A stretch of 64,000 nt of DNA from assembly GCF_900156515.1 (NCBI RefSeq), contig NZ_FTNU01000002.1, positions 124,001 to 188,000 on the forward strand, written 5' to 3'. Below, one piece after another: positions 31,296 through 40,386 of the stretch. Within the stretch, counting starts at the first letter, position 1; the number at the start of each line of letters is the position of its first letter. The notes below the pieces were generated by a model that was given only the letters and a program-made list of their open reading frames with translations, made no database searches and was not told where the DNA came from. The position numbers and the translations under genes were made by a program. The stretch comes from Moraxella cuniculi DSM 21768. GTDB taxonomy: Bacteria > Pseudomonadota > Gammaproteobacteria > Pseudomonadales > Moraxellaceae.

Positions 31296-31426
31296 ATTTG
31301 GCAAATTAGTGCATTTTTTGCCAGATTGCTGTTTAATGAATCAAAATCAGCACTTTTAACAAACTTTGATTTACAAAATAAAAATTACAATTTATAATAA
31401 AATCAATCATCTAAATCAAAACACGC

Positions 31427-31918
31427 ATGAGACTTACCAATTACAGTGATTTTGCCCTTAGGTCTTTGATATATTTGGCGGTCAAGCCCAAGCCAGATGA
31501 ATTTGTCAATATTGTCGATATTGCAAACAGCTATCGCATTTCAAAAAGCCACCTAACCAAAATTATTCATCAGCTGGGCAGGCTTGGCTATGTAGAAACT
31601 GTGCGTGGCAAAAATGGTGGCATTCGTCTTGCCATGCACCCAACAAAAATCAATATCGGACAGCTGATTCGCCATACCGAAAACGACTTTGCTTTGGTGC
31701 AGTGCTTTGAACAATTGCAACAAACCCAGCACAACAGTGCCATCATTCCTACTGTGAATTTCAGCACAAAAAGCACCGAATATTGTGCCATCGCCCCTGC
31801 TTGTATGCTAAAACCTGCACTTGCCGAAGCTGCCCAAGCCTTTATCTCGGTGCTGGACAAATATACTTTGGCGGATTTTTTATTAAACAAAGATGATTTG
31901 CTTGAACTCTTTAATTAA
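31427..31918 (+). CDS. nsrR: Rrf2-family regulator, NsrR-like
   Basis: A 163-aa Rrf2 protein close to NsrR, the nitric-oxide sensing repressor. The winged helix (ISKSHLTKIIHQLGRLGYVETVRGKNGGIRL) and the closing LDKYTLADF match. Three candidate cluster cysteines are C93, C120 and C126: the CAIAPAC pair matches canonical spacing, but the first cysteine is 27 residues away rather than about five because of an inserted loop. Cluster binding is therefore probable but not certain. No partner gene such as hmp adjoins it. Confidence 0.78.
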   Translation: MRLTNYSDFALRSLIYLAVKPKPDEFVNIVDIANSYRISKSHLTKIIHQLGRLGYVETVRGKNGGIRLAMHPTKINIGQLIRHTENDFALVQCFEQLQQTQHNSAIIPTVNFSTKSTEYCAIAPACMLKPALAEAAQAFISVLDKYTLADFLLNKDDLLELFN

Positions 31919-32025
31919 GCAAATAATTAACGCCACGCGTACCCAGCCTTACTTTATAATGCCTTAAAATTTTTAAGGATTTGCTTTGGCAAAATAACCA
32001 CATCTGATTCAATTTTAACACACAG

Positions 32026-32649
32026 CTATCTAAGCATCTTGCCAGTTGCCAGCTCAATAATACAGCTTGGTTGCACAAAACCCAGATTATCCGTATCCAA
32101 ATAAGCAACGCTGTCAGCAAAATATCCATACGCATCAAGCAATGTCTGTGCTGGTGGCTGGCTTGCCAAATTGCAACTGGTCGATACCAAAAAACCATAA
32201 GGATTATGCTTGGATACCAAATTTTGACACAAAGATTGTAGTACAGGGTGGGGTGTAATACGCACCGCCAAAGTGGCAAATCCACCCAATAGCTCCTTTG
32301 GCAATTGTGTCAAATCAGCCTCAATCAGCCAAGTTACAGCTCGCTGATGTGTCGCCACAAAATGCTCTGTTTGCTGCTGGATTTGCTCAATATACCGCTT
32401 AGCTGTTTCATGTGAAACATTGGCAAATAATGGTAACAATCGCTCAGCATTGTCCGTCAAAACAATCAGCCCTTTGTCAAGCTGTCTGTTTTTTAAGGCA
32501 ATGACTCGTTTTAGTGCAGTGGTATTAAACGCATCACAGCCCAGACCCCAGACGCTTTCGCTTGGATATGCCAACACAGCACCTGACCGCAGATAATCAG
32601 CTACCGCTGGCAGATTATGGACTGATAATATCACATCAGGATTTGACAT
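32026..32649 (-). CDS. tsaC: Threonylcarbamoyl-AMP synthase
   Basis: A 207-aa YrdC/Sua5-fold enzyme that makes threonylcarbamoyl-AMP for t6A in ANN-decoding tRNAs. Blocks are AVLAYPSESVWGLGCDAFN, VIALKNRQLDKGLIVL and the late NPYGFLVSTSCNLASQPPA. The start codon lies 14 bp inside the dprA 3' end, the common dprA-tsaC pairing. The coding region contains a parS-like site encoding NVSHETAK. Confidence 0.93.
   Translation of the reverse strand: MSNPDVILSVHNLPAVADYLRSGAVLAYPSESVWGLGCDAFNTTALKRVIALKNRQLDKGLIVLTDNAERLLPLFANVSHETAKRYIEQIQQQTEHFVATHQRAVTWLIEADLTQLPKELLGGFATLAVRITPHPVLQSLCQNLVSKHNPYGFLVSTSCNLASQPPAQTLLDAYGYFADSVAYLDTDNLGFVQPSCIIELATGKMLR
32404..32419. promoter_or_regulatory. parS-like site 1 (in tsaC)
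   Basis: TGTTTCATGTGAAACA, 15/16 to the parS consensus TGTTTCACGTGAAACA. Confidence 0.75.
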
Positions 32650-33835
32650 AATGACCTCCTGATTGAATAATCAAACCCAAAATCTCAAGCTCCATCAACC
32701 CAGCCAATAACGAACCAACTTCTTGATTGGTTGCCACAACCAAAGTATCCAAATCACACGGCTTATCCAGCACATGATACAGCTTCGTTAAATGCTCAGG
32801 AACCGCCACAGAATCAGGTGTGTCATGATTCACATCAGACTTACTGCTGTGATTTTTGGCTAGCTTATCATCGCCATCATACACCGACACCCCTTGGCTA
32901 AAAGTCTTTGGCAACATAGGCAAAAAGTCATCATCTTGCCTTCCCACATCCTCCAAAATCTGATCGGGGTGATATATCAAAGTTGCACCCTCGCGAATCA
33001 GATGATGACAACCTTCAGCATTGCTATTATAAATATTGCTCGGTATTGCAAAAACCTGTTTGCCTTGCTCTGCACACAATCGTGCCGTGATAAGAGAGCC
33101 GCTTTGTAATGCCGCTTCGGTAACAACCACCGCCTTGGACAATCCAGCAACCAAGCGATTGCGTCTGGGAAAAGTATGCTTGCTGGCAGGCGTTGCTGGT
33201 AATAATTCACTGACAAGACAACCGCCATCTTGGACAATTTGGGCAAATAACGCATTGTGATTGCGAGGATAACAAACATCAATACCTGTGCCTAGCACGC
33301 CCACCGTGCGACCTGACAAGGCAGGCAGTTGAGCCATCGCCCCCAAATGTGCCTGCTTATCTATCCCCCAAGCCAAGCCACTGGTGATGGTATATCCCGC
33401 CTGAACCAAATACTGTGCCAAATCAAAAGTGATTTTTTCGGCTTCGGTACTGGGCTTGCGACTGCCAACAATGGCAATTTGGCGATCGGTGAGCCGCTTA
33501 ATATTACCACGATAAAACAGCACAGGTGGCGGATCGTAAATTTCTTTTAATAACGGCGGATAATCATCATCGCTCAAAAAACACACTTGATAACTGCCAA
33601 GTGAAACCTCTTGCTTGATTTTCTCAACAAAAGCAAGCACATCAGCACTATCATGCCAGCGTTTGATATGCAGCTTATGAATGGCGAGATTTTGCCAAAC
33701 AGAAGTATCAGCCAGCAAAGCATCTTTAGCATTATTACAATAAGTAATAAGTTTATAATAAGAAATTAGCGAAGTATTGACAATGTACCACAGTGCCAAT
33801 ACCGCTTGTTTATCTGTTAATGATGAATACGCCAT
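32636..33835 (-). CDS. dprA: DNA processing protein DprA
   Basis: A 399-aa DprA that loads RecA on incoming single strands during natural transformation. The Rossmann-like core shows RQIAIVGSRKPSTEA, ITSGLAWGIDKQAHLGA, GTGIDVCYPRNH and FPRRNRLVAGLSKAVVVTEA. A C-terminal winged-helix region follows. The gene is intact, which fits an organism able to take up the foreign DNA seen elsewhere in this window. It starts nine bases after the thrC stop, suggesting a thrC-dprA-tsaC transcription unit. Confidence 0.94.
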   Translation of the reverse strand: MAYSSLTDKQAVLALWYIVNTSLISYYKLITYCNNAKDALLADTSVWQNLAIHKLHIKRWHDSADVLAFVEKIKQEVSLGSYQVCFLSDDDYPPLLKEIYDPPPVLFYRGNIKRLTDRQIAIVGSRKPSTEAEKITFDLAQYLVQAGYTITSGLAWGIDKQAHLGAMAQLPALSGRTVGVLGTGIDVCYPRNHNALFAQIVQDGGCLVSELLPATPASKHTFPRRNRLVAGLSKAVVVTEAALQSGSLITARLCAEQGKQVFAIPSNIYNSNAEGCHHLIREGATLIYHPDQILEDVGRQDDDFLPMLPKTFSQGVSVYDGDDKLAKNHSSKSDVNHDTPDSVAVPEHLTKLYHVLDKPCDLDTLVVATNQEVGSLLAGLMELEILGLIIQSGGHYVKS

Positions 33836-33844
33836 CTTTAGCCG

Positions 33845-35260
33845 TCAGTATGCAGTTATGTGCTGCTTGATAATCTGTGCAACCGCTTCGGCATCATTTG
33901 GCACAACCGTTACATATTGCGGCTTATCCTCAAGCCCAATAGTGTGTTCAGGTCGTGGCAAATCAATCTTACCAAGTGCCTCAACAATAGTATCCTCAAA
34001 CTTAGCAGGCAATGCCGTCTCAGCAACCAAAATATGCTCATCTTCTCGTTGAAGTTGCAAGGCAACCTTGACGCCATCTGCAGTGTGTGGGTCAATTAAA
34101 CGCTGGGTTTTTGTGTAGATTTTCTTAATAGTATCCAAGCGATCTTGGTGCGTGGACTTGCCCGAAACGAAACCAAACTTTTGTGATACTTCCGAAAGTT
34201 TATCTGACAAATCAAAGCCCTTGCCGAGCTTGACATCATTGAACAGCTGAGCAAGATAAGCACTGTCTTTATCAAGCAGTAAATACACAAAACGCTCAAA
34301 GTTTGATGCCTTAGAAATATCCATTGAAGGGCTGGAAGTTACATAAGTTTCGCTTGATTGGCGAGGCGTGTATTTACCTGTGCTAAAAAATTCATGCAAA
34401 ACATCATTTTCATTGGTGGCAACAATCAAACGATCAATTGGCAAGCCCATTTGTTTTGCAAACAACCCTGCACAGACATTGCCAAAATTCCCCGAAGGCA
34501 CACAAAAACTCAACTTTTGCTCATTATTTGTCGTTGCTGCAAAATACCCCTTAAAATAATAAACAATCTGTGCCAAAATACGCCCCCAGTTGATAGAATT
34601 TACCGTCCCAAGGCTGTATTTTTTCTTAAATTCTGCATCTTCTTGCAGCGATTTGACGATATCTTGACAATCGTCAAACATCCCCTCTACAGCAATATTG
34701 TGTATATTGGCATCATCAAGGCTGTACATCTGTGCCCGCTGAAATTCACTCATCTTACCATGCGGCGACATCATGAAAACACTGATATTTTTCTTGCCAC
34801 GCAGGGCATATTCAGCAGCACTGCCTGTATCCCCCGAAGTTGCTCCGATGATGGTTAGTCGCTCATTTTTTTTGTCCAATACATATTCAAACGCATTGCC
34901 CAAAAACTGCATTGCCACATCTTTAAAAGCAAGCGTTGGACCATTAGACAACTCAAGCAAACTTAAATTGTCGCACAAAGGGCTAACAGGGGTAATTTCA
35001 TCACTGCCAAAGGCTTGCTTTGTGTAGGTTTTGTTAATAATCAATCTTAAGTCGTCAGCAGGTATATCCGTTGCAAATAATGACATAATCTCAAAAGCAA
35101 GATCGGCATAATCCAGCTTACGCCATTTATTCAGCGTCTCATTATCAATCTGCGGATAATACTCTGGCAGCATCAATCCGCCATCTGGTGCAAGCCCCAT
35201 CAAAAGCACATCACTAAACTGCATTGGTGCGGTATTACCACGAGTACTGATGTATTTCAT
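33845..35260 (-). CDS. thrC: Threonine synthase
   Basis: A 471-aa PLP enzyme that converts O-phosphohomoserine to threonine. The N-terminus MKYISTRGNTAPMQFSDVLL fixes the start at 35260. The PLP lysine is in GPTLAFKDVAMQFLG, and the phosphate-binding loop is GATSGDTGSAAEYA. The length fits the long bacterial/yeast-type class. It lies immediately upstream of dprA. Confidence 0.95.
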   Translation of the reverse strand: MKYISTRGNTAPMQFSDVLLMGLAPDGGLMLPEYYPQIDNETLNKWRKLDYADLAFEIMSLFATDIPADDLRLIINKTYTKQAFGSDEITPVSPLCDNLSLLELSNGPTLAFKDVAMQFLGNAFEYVLDKKNERLTIIGATSGDTGSAAEYALRGKKNISVFMMSPHGKMSEFQRAQMYSLDDANIHNIAVEGMFDDCQDIVKSLQEDAEFKKKYSLGTVNSINWGRILAQIVYYFKGYFAATTNNEQKLSFCVPSGNFGNVCAGLFAKQMGLPIDRLIVATNENDVLHEFFSTGKYTPRQSSETYVTSSPSMDISKASNFERFVYLLLDKDSAYLAQLFNDVKLGKGFDLSDKLSEVSQKFGFVSGKSTHQDRLDTIKKIYTKTQRLIDPHTADGVKVALQLQREDEHILVAETALPAKFEDTIVEALGKIDLPRPEHTIGLEDKPQYVTVVPNDAEAVAQIIKQHITAY

Positions 35261-35335
35261 GTTGTCTCCAAATTTAAACAAGTTAATCAATTTTAGCACA
35301 AATTATAAACAAATGGCGAAGTTTTGCCCCAATTC

Positions 35336-36676
35336 TCATGTTGCACATTTGGTCAGCATCGCATAATAAAAACCATCACCACCAAATCTATCCAGTGGCA
35401 AACACTGATAGCCTACTGTTTGCTTGATTTGATTTGGCAAATCCAACACAAAAGGGGTGGCTTGAGCGTCTGTATTTTTTTTAATAAAATCAATAATTTG
35501 CAATTCATTTTCTGCTTTTAAGATAGAGCAGGTAACATACAATAATACACCACCTGTTTTTAACTGTCGCCATGCGTTTTGTAAAATTTTGGCTTGCAAT
35601 TCACAGGTTGCCAAGATATCTGCTTCTTGGCGTAATAACGCAATATCTGGGTGCCTGCGAATCACCCCAGTTGCTGTACAAGGTGCATCAAGCAATATCA
35701 CATCAAACAATGACTTATCTTGCCAAGAAGTGCCATCTGCCGCCATGATTGTTATATTTTGCTGATTAAGGTTTAGGCGGTTTAGATTCTCATGAACGCG
35801 ATTTAGACGACTTTCATCACAATCAATCGCAACAATATGTTTCATGTGAAACTTCTCAAGCAAATGTGCCGTCTTGCCACCAGGGGCACAACACATATCC
35901 AATACTCGCTTGCCTTGTGTGGATAATAACGGTTTCAATAAAAAAGCCGACAACTGTGCGTGCATATCCTGCACCGAAACCCAGCCTTGCTCAAAATAAG
36001 GCAGAGTCGCAATTTGTACAGGGCTATCCAAGCGTATCGTCTGATGATGCTCGTAGCCAAGTGAAATAATATTATGACTGACACCGTTATTATTAAGAAT
36101 TTCTGAATATTTATCTATGCTGACTTTTTGCTCATTGACTCGCAAAAAAATAGCTGCCGAATGTCTCAATGCCAGACTTAATTCATCATACACCAAAGGC
36201 CAATCTTGCTTTAGCTGCTTTGCCAGCCAGTTAGGCAAGCTGTGATTTTTTTGAACCTTCTTTTGATATTTTGCCAAAGATTGTTGTACCTTTCGCAAAA
36301 TTGCATTCACAAAACCCACAGCATAAGATTTATTCAGCTGCTTGAGTGCCTCAACCGTGTTATGTATCGCGGCATAATCTGCCGTATTCATATACAAAAG
36401 TTGATACAAGCCAATATTTAATACTGCCAACACGGCATGATCATCAATGCTCTTTTTTGCCAAGCTTTCTGCAATGCGAGTCAATGCCCACCATTGACGC
36501 AATGTTCCCATCAATAACTCATGGGCAAAAGGCTTATCAGAAAAACTCACCGACGCTAGTAATGTGTCAAGTAATAAAGACAACGATTTACCATTTAGAA
36601 TTTCTTCAATAATGGTAACTACTTTTGCCCGAGTTGATAAACTATCATTAGAAAGTTTTTTTAAATTATCAGTCAT
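35336..36676 (-). CDS. rsmB: 16S rRNA (cytosine-967-C5) methyltransferase
   Basis: A 446-aa RsmB with an N-terminal NusB-like domain and a C-terminal SAM methyltransferase. SAM motif I is MCCAPGGKTAHLLEK; the catalytic cysteines lie in DAPCTATGVIRRHPD and the earlier VLDMCCAPGG block. It starts eight bases after fmt, the usual fmt-rsmB order. It contains a parS-like site (encoding FHMKH) and a perfect DnaA box at 35918-35926. Confidence 0.94.
   Translation of the reverse strand: MTDNLKKLSNDSLSTRAKVVTIIEEILNGKSLSLLLDTLLASVSFSDKPFAHELLMGTLRQWWALTRIAESLAKKSIDDHAVLAVLNIGLYQLLYMNTADYAAIHNTVEALKQLNKSYAVGFVNAILRKVQQSLAKYQKKVQKNHSLPNWLAKQLKQDWPLVYDELSLALRHSAAIFLRVNEQKVSIDKYSEILNNNGVSHNIISLGYEHHQTIRLDSPVQIATLPYFEQGWVSVQDMHAQLSAFLLKPLLSTQGKRVLDMCCAPGGKTAHLLEKFHMKHIVAIDCDESRLNRVHENLNRLNLNQQNITIMAADGTSWQDKSLFDVILLDAPCTATGVIRRHPDIALLRQEADILATCELQAKILQNAWRQLKTGGVLLYVTCSILKAENELQIIDFIKKNTDAQATPFVLDLPNQIKQTVGYQCLPLDRFGGDGFYYAMLTKCAT
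35838..35853. promoter_or_regulatory. parS-like site 2 (in rsmB)
   Basis: TGTTTCATGTGAAACT, 14/16 to the parS consensus. Confidence 0.65.
35918..35926 (-). promoter_or_regulatory. DnaA box inside rsmB
   Basis: Perfect TTATCCACA on the minus strand. Confidence 0.5.
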
Positions 36677-36684
36677 TTATTATC

Positions 36685-37701
36685 TCAATCAACCATCTCA
36701 AAATAATCACCATCATTAATCTTATTTGAATTTGCAATTTGCTCAGTATTTAATGGCTTAGCTCCAGCCCATTGCAAAACTGTTAAATTTATCAAACGCT
36801 TCATGCCATCATTAGATGTTCCACATGAAACCAAAATCGCTTTTTTGCCCACGCTCACAATCTTTGCTGCAGGCTCTGTTGTAACTTGATCTTGTTTAAT
36901 GGATTGAGCAGCAAGCACCTTAATTCTCTCGTCATGCAAATAACTATAAGCGTTCAAAGCTCGAATTTGCCGATGGATATTCTCAGCACTGTCTTGCCAA
37001 TTAATTTGACCTTCCGTGTTATGAATCTTTTCTGCATAGGTTGCTTCATTATCTATCTGCTTTTCTGCTTTTTTTTGATAATTCGGCAAATCCTGTAAGA
37101 CGGTAACAATCGCATCAGCACCAAGCAGGGCAAGTTTGTCATGCAAAGTCTGGGCAGTGTCCATATCGGTTATCGGACAAATATTCTTATATAACATATC
37201 TCCCGTATCAAGCCCTTGGTTCATCCGCATAATAGTAATGCCAGTTAGCGTATCACCAGCCAAAATAGCACGCTGAATCGGTGCAGCTCCACGCCATCTT
37301 GGCAATAAAGATGCATGAATATTTAAACAGCCAAACTTTGGTATACCCAAAACACCCAATGGCAGTATCAAGCCATACGCTGCTACAACCATCACATCAG
37401 GACGATATTTTTCCAAAGTTTCACGTGAAACTTTTCCACTTACACCTTGTTCTGGGTTGTATTTAAGGCTAAAACTAACTGGCTGTTCAACAGGGATATT
37501 GTTAGCAATTGCTACTTTTTTGACAGCAGAAGCAGTAATTTTTTGTCCTCTGCCTGACTTACGGTCAGGCTGGGTATACACAGCGACAATCTCAATATTT
37601 AATATTGACTGTTGTTCAATCAGCCGTTGCAAACTTGTCGCTGCAAACTCTGGCGTACCCGCAAACACGACTCTTAACCGCTTATCACCTTGTATCATCA
37701 T
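36685..37701 (-). CDS. fmt: Methionyl-tRNA formyltransferase
   Basis: A 338-aa enzyme that formylates initiator Met-tRNA. RVVFAGTPEFAATSLQRL starts the Rossmann domain. The folate-binding NIHASLLPRWRGAAPIQRAI with SLLPRYRG-type catalytic residues and the GITIMRMNQGLDTGDML block are intact. The C-terminal OB-like domain follows. No def gene adjoins. The gene carries two parS-like sites, one a perfect palindrome. Confidence 0.95.
   Translation of the reverse strand: MMIQGDKRLRVVFAGTPEFAATSLQRLIEQQSILNIEIVAVYTQPDRKSGRGQKITASAVKKVAIANNIPVEQPVSFSLKYNPEQGVSGKVSRETLEKYRPDVMVVAAYGLILPLGVLGIPKFGCLNIHASLLPRWRGAAPIQRAILAGDTLTGITIMRMNQGLDTGDMLYKNICPITDMDTAQTLHDKLALLGADAIVTVLQDLPNYQKKAEKQIDNEATYAEKIHNTEGQINWQDSAENIHRQIRALNAYSYLHDERIKVLAAQSIKQDQVTTEPAAKIVSVGKKAILVSCGTSNDGMKRLINLTVLQWAGAKPLNTEQIANSNKINDGDYFEMVD
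36817..36832. promoter_or_regulatory. parS-like site 3 (in fmt)
   Basis: TGTTCCACATGAAACC, 13/16 to the consensus; the C at position 5 also occurs in the Bacillus parS. Confidence 0.55.
37417..37432. promoter_or_regulatory. parS-like site 4, perfect palindrome (in fmt)
   Basis: AGTTTCACGTGAAACT is fully palindromic, with all 14 core positions of parS correct. Confidence 0.85.
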
Positions 37702-37804
37702 ACACTCTTTATTTATTAATGGTTTAATTGATTAGTTTTTATAAAAAATAAAAATTAATACGATAAAAATAACAGACTGTTTATTGTTAAAAATAACTTA
37801 ATAA

Positions 37805-38470
37805 TTATAAATAAAATCCAGCCTTATTCAACATTTCTTCTGTGATATTACCAGCTGTATTTTTACCTGATTTTTTATGCAAAAGTCGTTCCAAATATCT
37901 AGCAAGCAAATCAACCTCAATATTCACCAATGCACCCACCGTCCAATGATATGCGATATTTGTACGCTCAGCAGTATGAGGAATAATATTTAAGCACACT
38001 AGATTTTGTTCAGGCTTAATCATATTGGTTGTCAGGCTAATCCCATCCACTGTAATTGAGCCTTTGTCTGCAGTGTAATGCATGAGCTCGGCAGGGATTT
38101 CTATCTCAATATAGACAGAACGGGCATCTTTGGCAATATGTTTTATTACTCCCACGCCGTCTACATGTCCTGCAACAATATGCCCCCCAAAGCGAGTGGT
38201 AGGCAACATTGCTTTTTCAAGATTAATAACATCCCCCACACGCCAATTTTTTAAGGCGGATTTGCTTAATGTTTCCCGTGAAACATCAACACTATACATA
38301 TCTTTAGCAACCGATACGACCGTCAGGCAGATGCCATTTGATGCTATAGAATCACCCAATTTTACATCAGAAAAATCCAAATCAGGTGCATGGATAATCA
38401 ATTCAATATCACCGCCAAGCTGATTAATTGCTTTAATTTTGCCAGTGGTTTCTATGATACCTGTAAACAT
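37805..38470 (-). CDS. ribE: Riboflavin synthase alpha chain
   Basis: A 221-aa enzyme that dismutates two lumazines to riboflavin. It consists of two lumazine-binding repeats starting MFTGIIETTGKI and GGHIVAGHVDGVG, with the SIASNGICLTV and SITVDGISLT pair. ATG 38470 was chosen because MFTGI is the invariant N-terminus. Upstream lies a 290-bp AT-rich region with four DnaA-box-like sites rather than an obvious FMN riboswitch. Confidence 0.95.
   Translation of the reverse strand: MFTGIIETTGKIKAINQLGGDIELIIHAPDLDFSDVKLGDSIASNGICLTVVSVAKDMYSVDVSRETLSKSALKNWRVGDVINLEKAMLPTTRFGGHIVAGHVDGVGVIKHIAKDARSVYIEIEIPAELMHYTADKGSITVDGISLTTNMIKPEQNLVCLNIIPHTAERTNIAYHWTVGALVNIEVDLLARYLERLLHKKSGKNTAGNITEEMLNKAGFYL
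38270..38285. promoter_or_regulatory. parS-like site 5 (in ribE)
   Basis: TGTTTCCCGTGAAACA, 15/16 to the parS consensus; encodes VSRET. Confidence 0.75.
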
Positions 38471-38761
38471 ATTTACCTCGATTTTCTTGTGGATAATTAT
38501 CTTGGTTATAGCAACCATTATGGGTTTTTATTTTTACAATAAAATTATCCACAGTTTATTTTTCTGACAACAATCAGAGAAATTTTTTATAAAAAATATA
38601 TAAAAATCAAATAATTGTATAAATAACAAAATAAAATTTTATCTTATTTTTGATAGTTATACACAGCCAAAATAATAGAAAATTTCACCCGATTTGATAA
38701 ATTATCACTTATATCAACTGTGTATAAGTTTTTTACAATATTTTAAAACTTCCAATATAAA
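38471..38761. other. DnaA-box cluster with AT-rich core between ribE and ribD
   Basis: This 290-bp gap contains TTATCCACA at 38488-38496 (minus) and 38545-38553 (plus), and TTATACACA at 38657-38665 (plus) and 38719-38727 (minus). Between the two pairs lies an extremely A/T-rich run (about 38580-38656). It resembles an origin or a DnaA-titration site. I see no gene in it; the ribE promoter should also lie here. Confidence 0.65.
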
Positions 38762-39808
38762 CTATCTGCGATAGATCAAATGCAAATCACGCCCTATGTG
38801 GTTGACTGATTGCAACCAAAATTGTTGGCGTTCGGATAAATTATCAATATTAAAATCAAACATCGCTCGTGCTGAACTGCCCAAAATACAAGGAGATTGA
38901 TAAACAATTAATTCATCAACCAAATTTTGCTGAATGAATGCCGCCGACAGTCTCGCCCCTGCCTCCACCAGTACATCATAGCATTGATATTTTTGTACCA
39001 AGGTCTTCAGTAGCGTCAATATATCCTGCCGCCACAATAAGGTGTTATCATCACGCAATACCTGAAAATCATCACCTATGCTTAGTTTTTGACTGCGATC
39101 TATCACAACAATCTTTGGGGTGGGTATCTGTGCAACATCCACACCAAGCAGCTGGCTGCGTACAGACAAAGCAGGGTTGTCAGCAATTACAGTACCAGAA
39201 CCTGTAATAATCGCAGCACTTCTAGCACGCAGCTTTTGTACATCTTCTCGAGCCTGCTCTCCTGTAATCCACTTGGATTCACCAGATGCCATTGCTGTTC
39301 GACCATCAAGACTGGCTGCAACCTTCAGACGCACATAAGGCATTTGCCACTGCATTGCCTTAAAAAACCCTCGATTAAGCTCGGCAGCTTCATCAGAGCA
39401 TACACCCACATCAACAGTTATACCAGCAGCCTGAAGCTTAGCTATGCCAGAACCAGCAACTTGCGGATTGGGATCAACATTGGCAATTGCCACACGCCCA
39501 ATTTTTGCCTCAATCAAAGCATCAGCACAAGGAGGTGTACGACCTGTGTGGCTACAAGGCTCAAGTGTTACATACGCCGTTGCTCCTACAACATCACAAC
39601 CTTTATTATAAGCATCTTGCAAGGCAAAAACCTCCGCATGGGGCTGACCTGCCTTCGGATGAAATCCCTGACCGACAACCATGCCATCTTTGACAATCAC
39701 ACACCCTACAGCAGGGTTCGGTCGTGTGGTATAAATACCTTGCCATGCCTGCTTGATTGCCAGCGTCATATAATGTGCATCATCTGCCTGCATGATTGCT
39801 GTATTCAT
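38762..39808 (-). CDS. ribD: Bifunctional riboflavin deaminase/reductase
   Basis: A 348-aa fusion. The N-terminal deaminase has the zinc motif HAEVFAL and [17 protein letters not shown]. The C-terminal reductase begins near residue 150 ([17 protein letters not shown]) with [15 protein letters not shown]. It performs two consecutive steps of flavin synthesis. Its ATG overlaps the nrdR stop (ATGA), so the two are coupled. Confidence 0.95.
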   Translation of the reverse strand: MNTAIMQADDAHYMTLAIKQAWQGIYTTRPNPAVGCVIVKDGMVVGQGFHPKAGQPHAEVFALQDAYNKGCDVVGATAYVTLEPCSHTGRTPPCADALIEAKIGRVAIANVDPNPQVAGSGIAKLQAAGITVDVGVCSDEAAELNRGFFKAMQWQMPYVRLKVAASLDGRTAMASGESKWITGEQAREDVQKLRARSAAIITGSGTVIADNPALSVRSQLLGVDVAQIPTPKIVVIDRSQKLSIGDDFQVLRDDNTLLWRQDILTLLKTLVQKYQCYDVLVEAGARLSAAFIQQNLVDELIVYQSPCILGSSARAMFDFNIDNLSERQQFWLQSVNHIGRDLHLIYRR

Positions 39809-40275
39809 GATTCTTCAACATCTTTTGGTAAATTTATTTTGTCAAGCTCTGCACGAAACTGCCCAATATCTTGAAAATCTCTATAGACACTCGCAAAGCG
39901 TACATAAGCAACATCATCCAAATCTTGAAGTTGCTTCATGACAATCTCGCCCAATACTTTGCTGGCAACCTCTCTTTCTCCCAGCGTACGCAGCGAATGC
40001 TCAATACGACTAATGCTTGCCTCCAGCTCATCGCTGCTGACAGGTCTTTTTTGCAATGGCAACGAAATTGAACGACGCAATTTATTTTGATCATAGGGTT
40101 CAATACGACCACTTGACTTGATAATGCGAGGCATCACAATCTCACAAATCTCAAAAGTTGTAAACCTCTCACCACACGCCACGCATTGACGACGACGGCG
40201 TACTTGGGCACCAGCTGCCGCTAACCTAGAGTCGGTTACTTTTGTATCATCTGTATTGCAAAAAGGGCAATGCAT
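39805..40275 (-). CDS. nrdR: Transcriptional repressor NrdR
   Basis: A 156-aa repressor of ribonucleotide reductase genes. The N-terminal zinc ribbon (MHCPFC, then [17 protein letters not shown]) is followed by an ATP-cone domain. Start 40275 was chosen because AAGGA sits at normal distance before it and MHCPFC is the conserved N-terminus; an ATG two codons earlier is too close to the ribosome site. It is followed directly by ribD, a common pairing. Confidence 0.95.
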   Translation of the reverse strand: MHCPFCNTDDTKVTDSRLAAAGAQVRRRRQCVACGERFTTFEICEIVMPRIIKSSGRIEPYDQNKLRRSISLPLQKRPVSSDELEASISRIEHSLRTLGEREVASKVLGEIVMKQLQDLDDVAYVRFASVYRDFQDIGQFRAELDKINLPKDVEES

Positions 40276-40386
40276 AACCATCCTTTTAATTTTATTTGTT
40301 TAGAAAAACAATATAATAATAAAAAATTAGCATAATTTTATCATTTTAATTTTTTAGAAAAATAAAATAAAACCGCTCATTTTTTA

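Noticed and set aside
33590-33612. Possible parS in dprA (AAGTGAAACC)
   Set aside because: Only one half-site matches; the left half has no GTTTC.
33801-33809. ACAAGCGGT (minus) in dprA as evidence of import
   Set aside because: It is isolated and lacks the extended motif; consistent with chance.
38471-38761. FMN riboswitch before ribE
   Set aside because: None of the conserved RFN-element segments were recognised, and the region is too A/T-rich.
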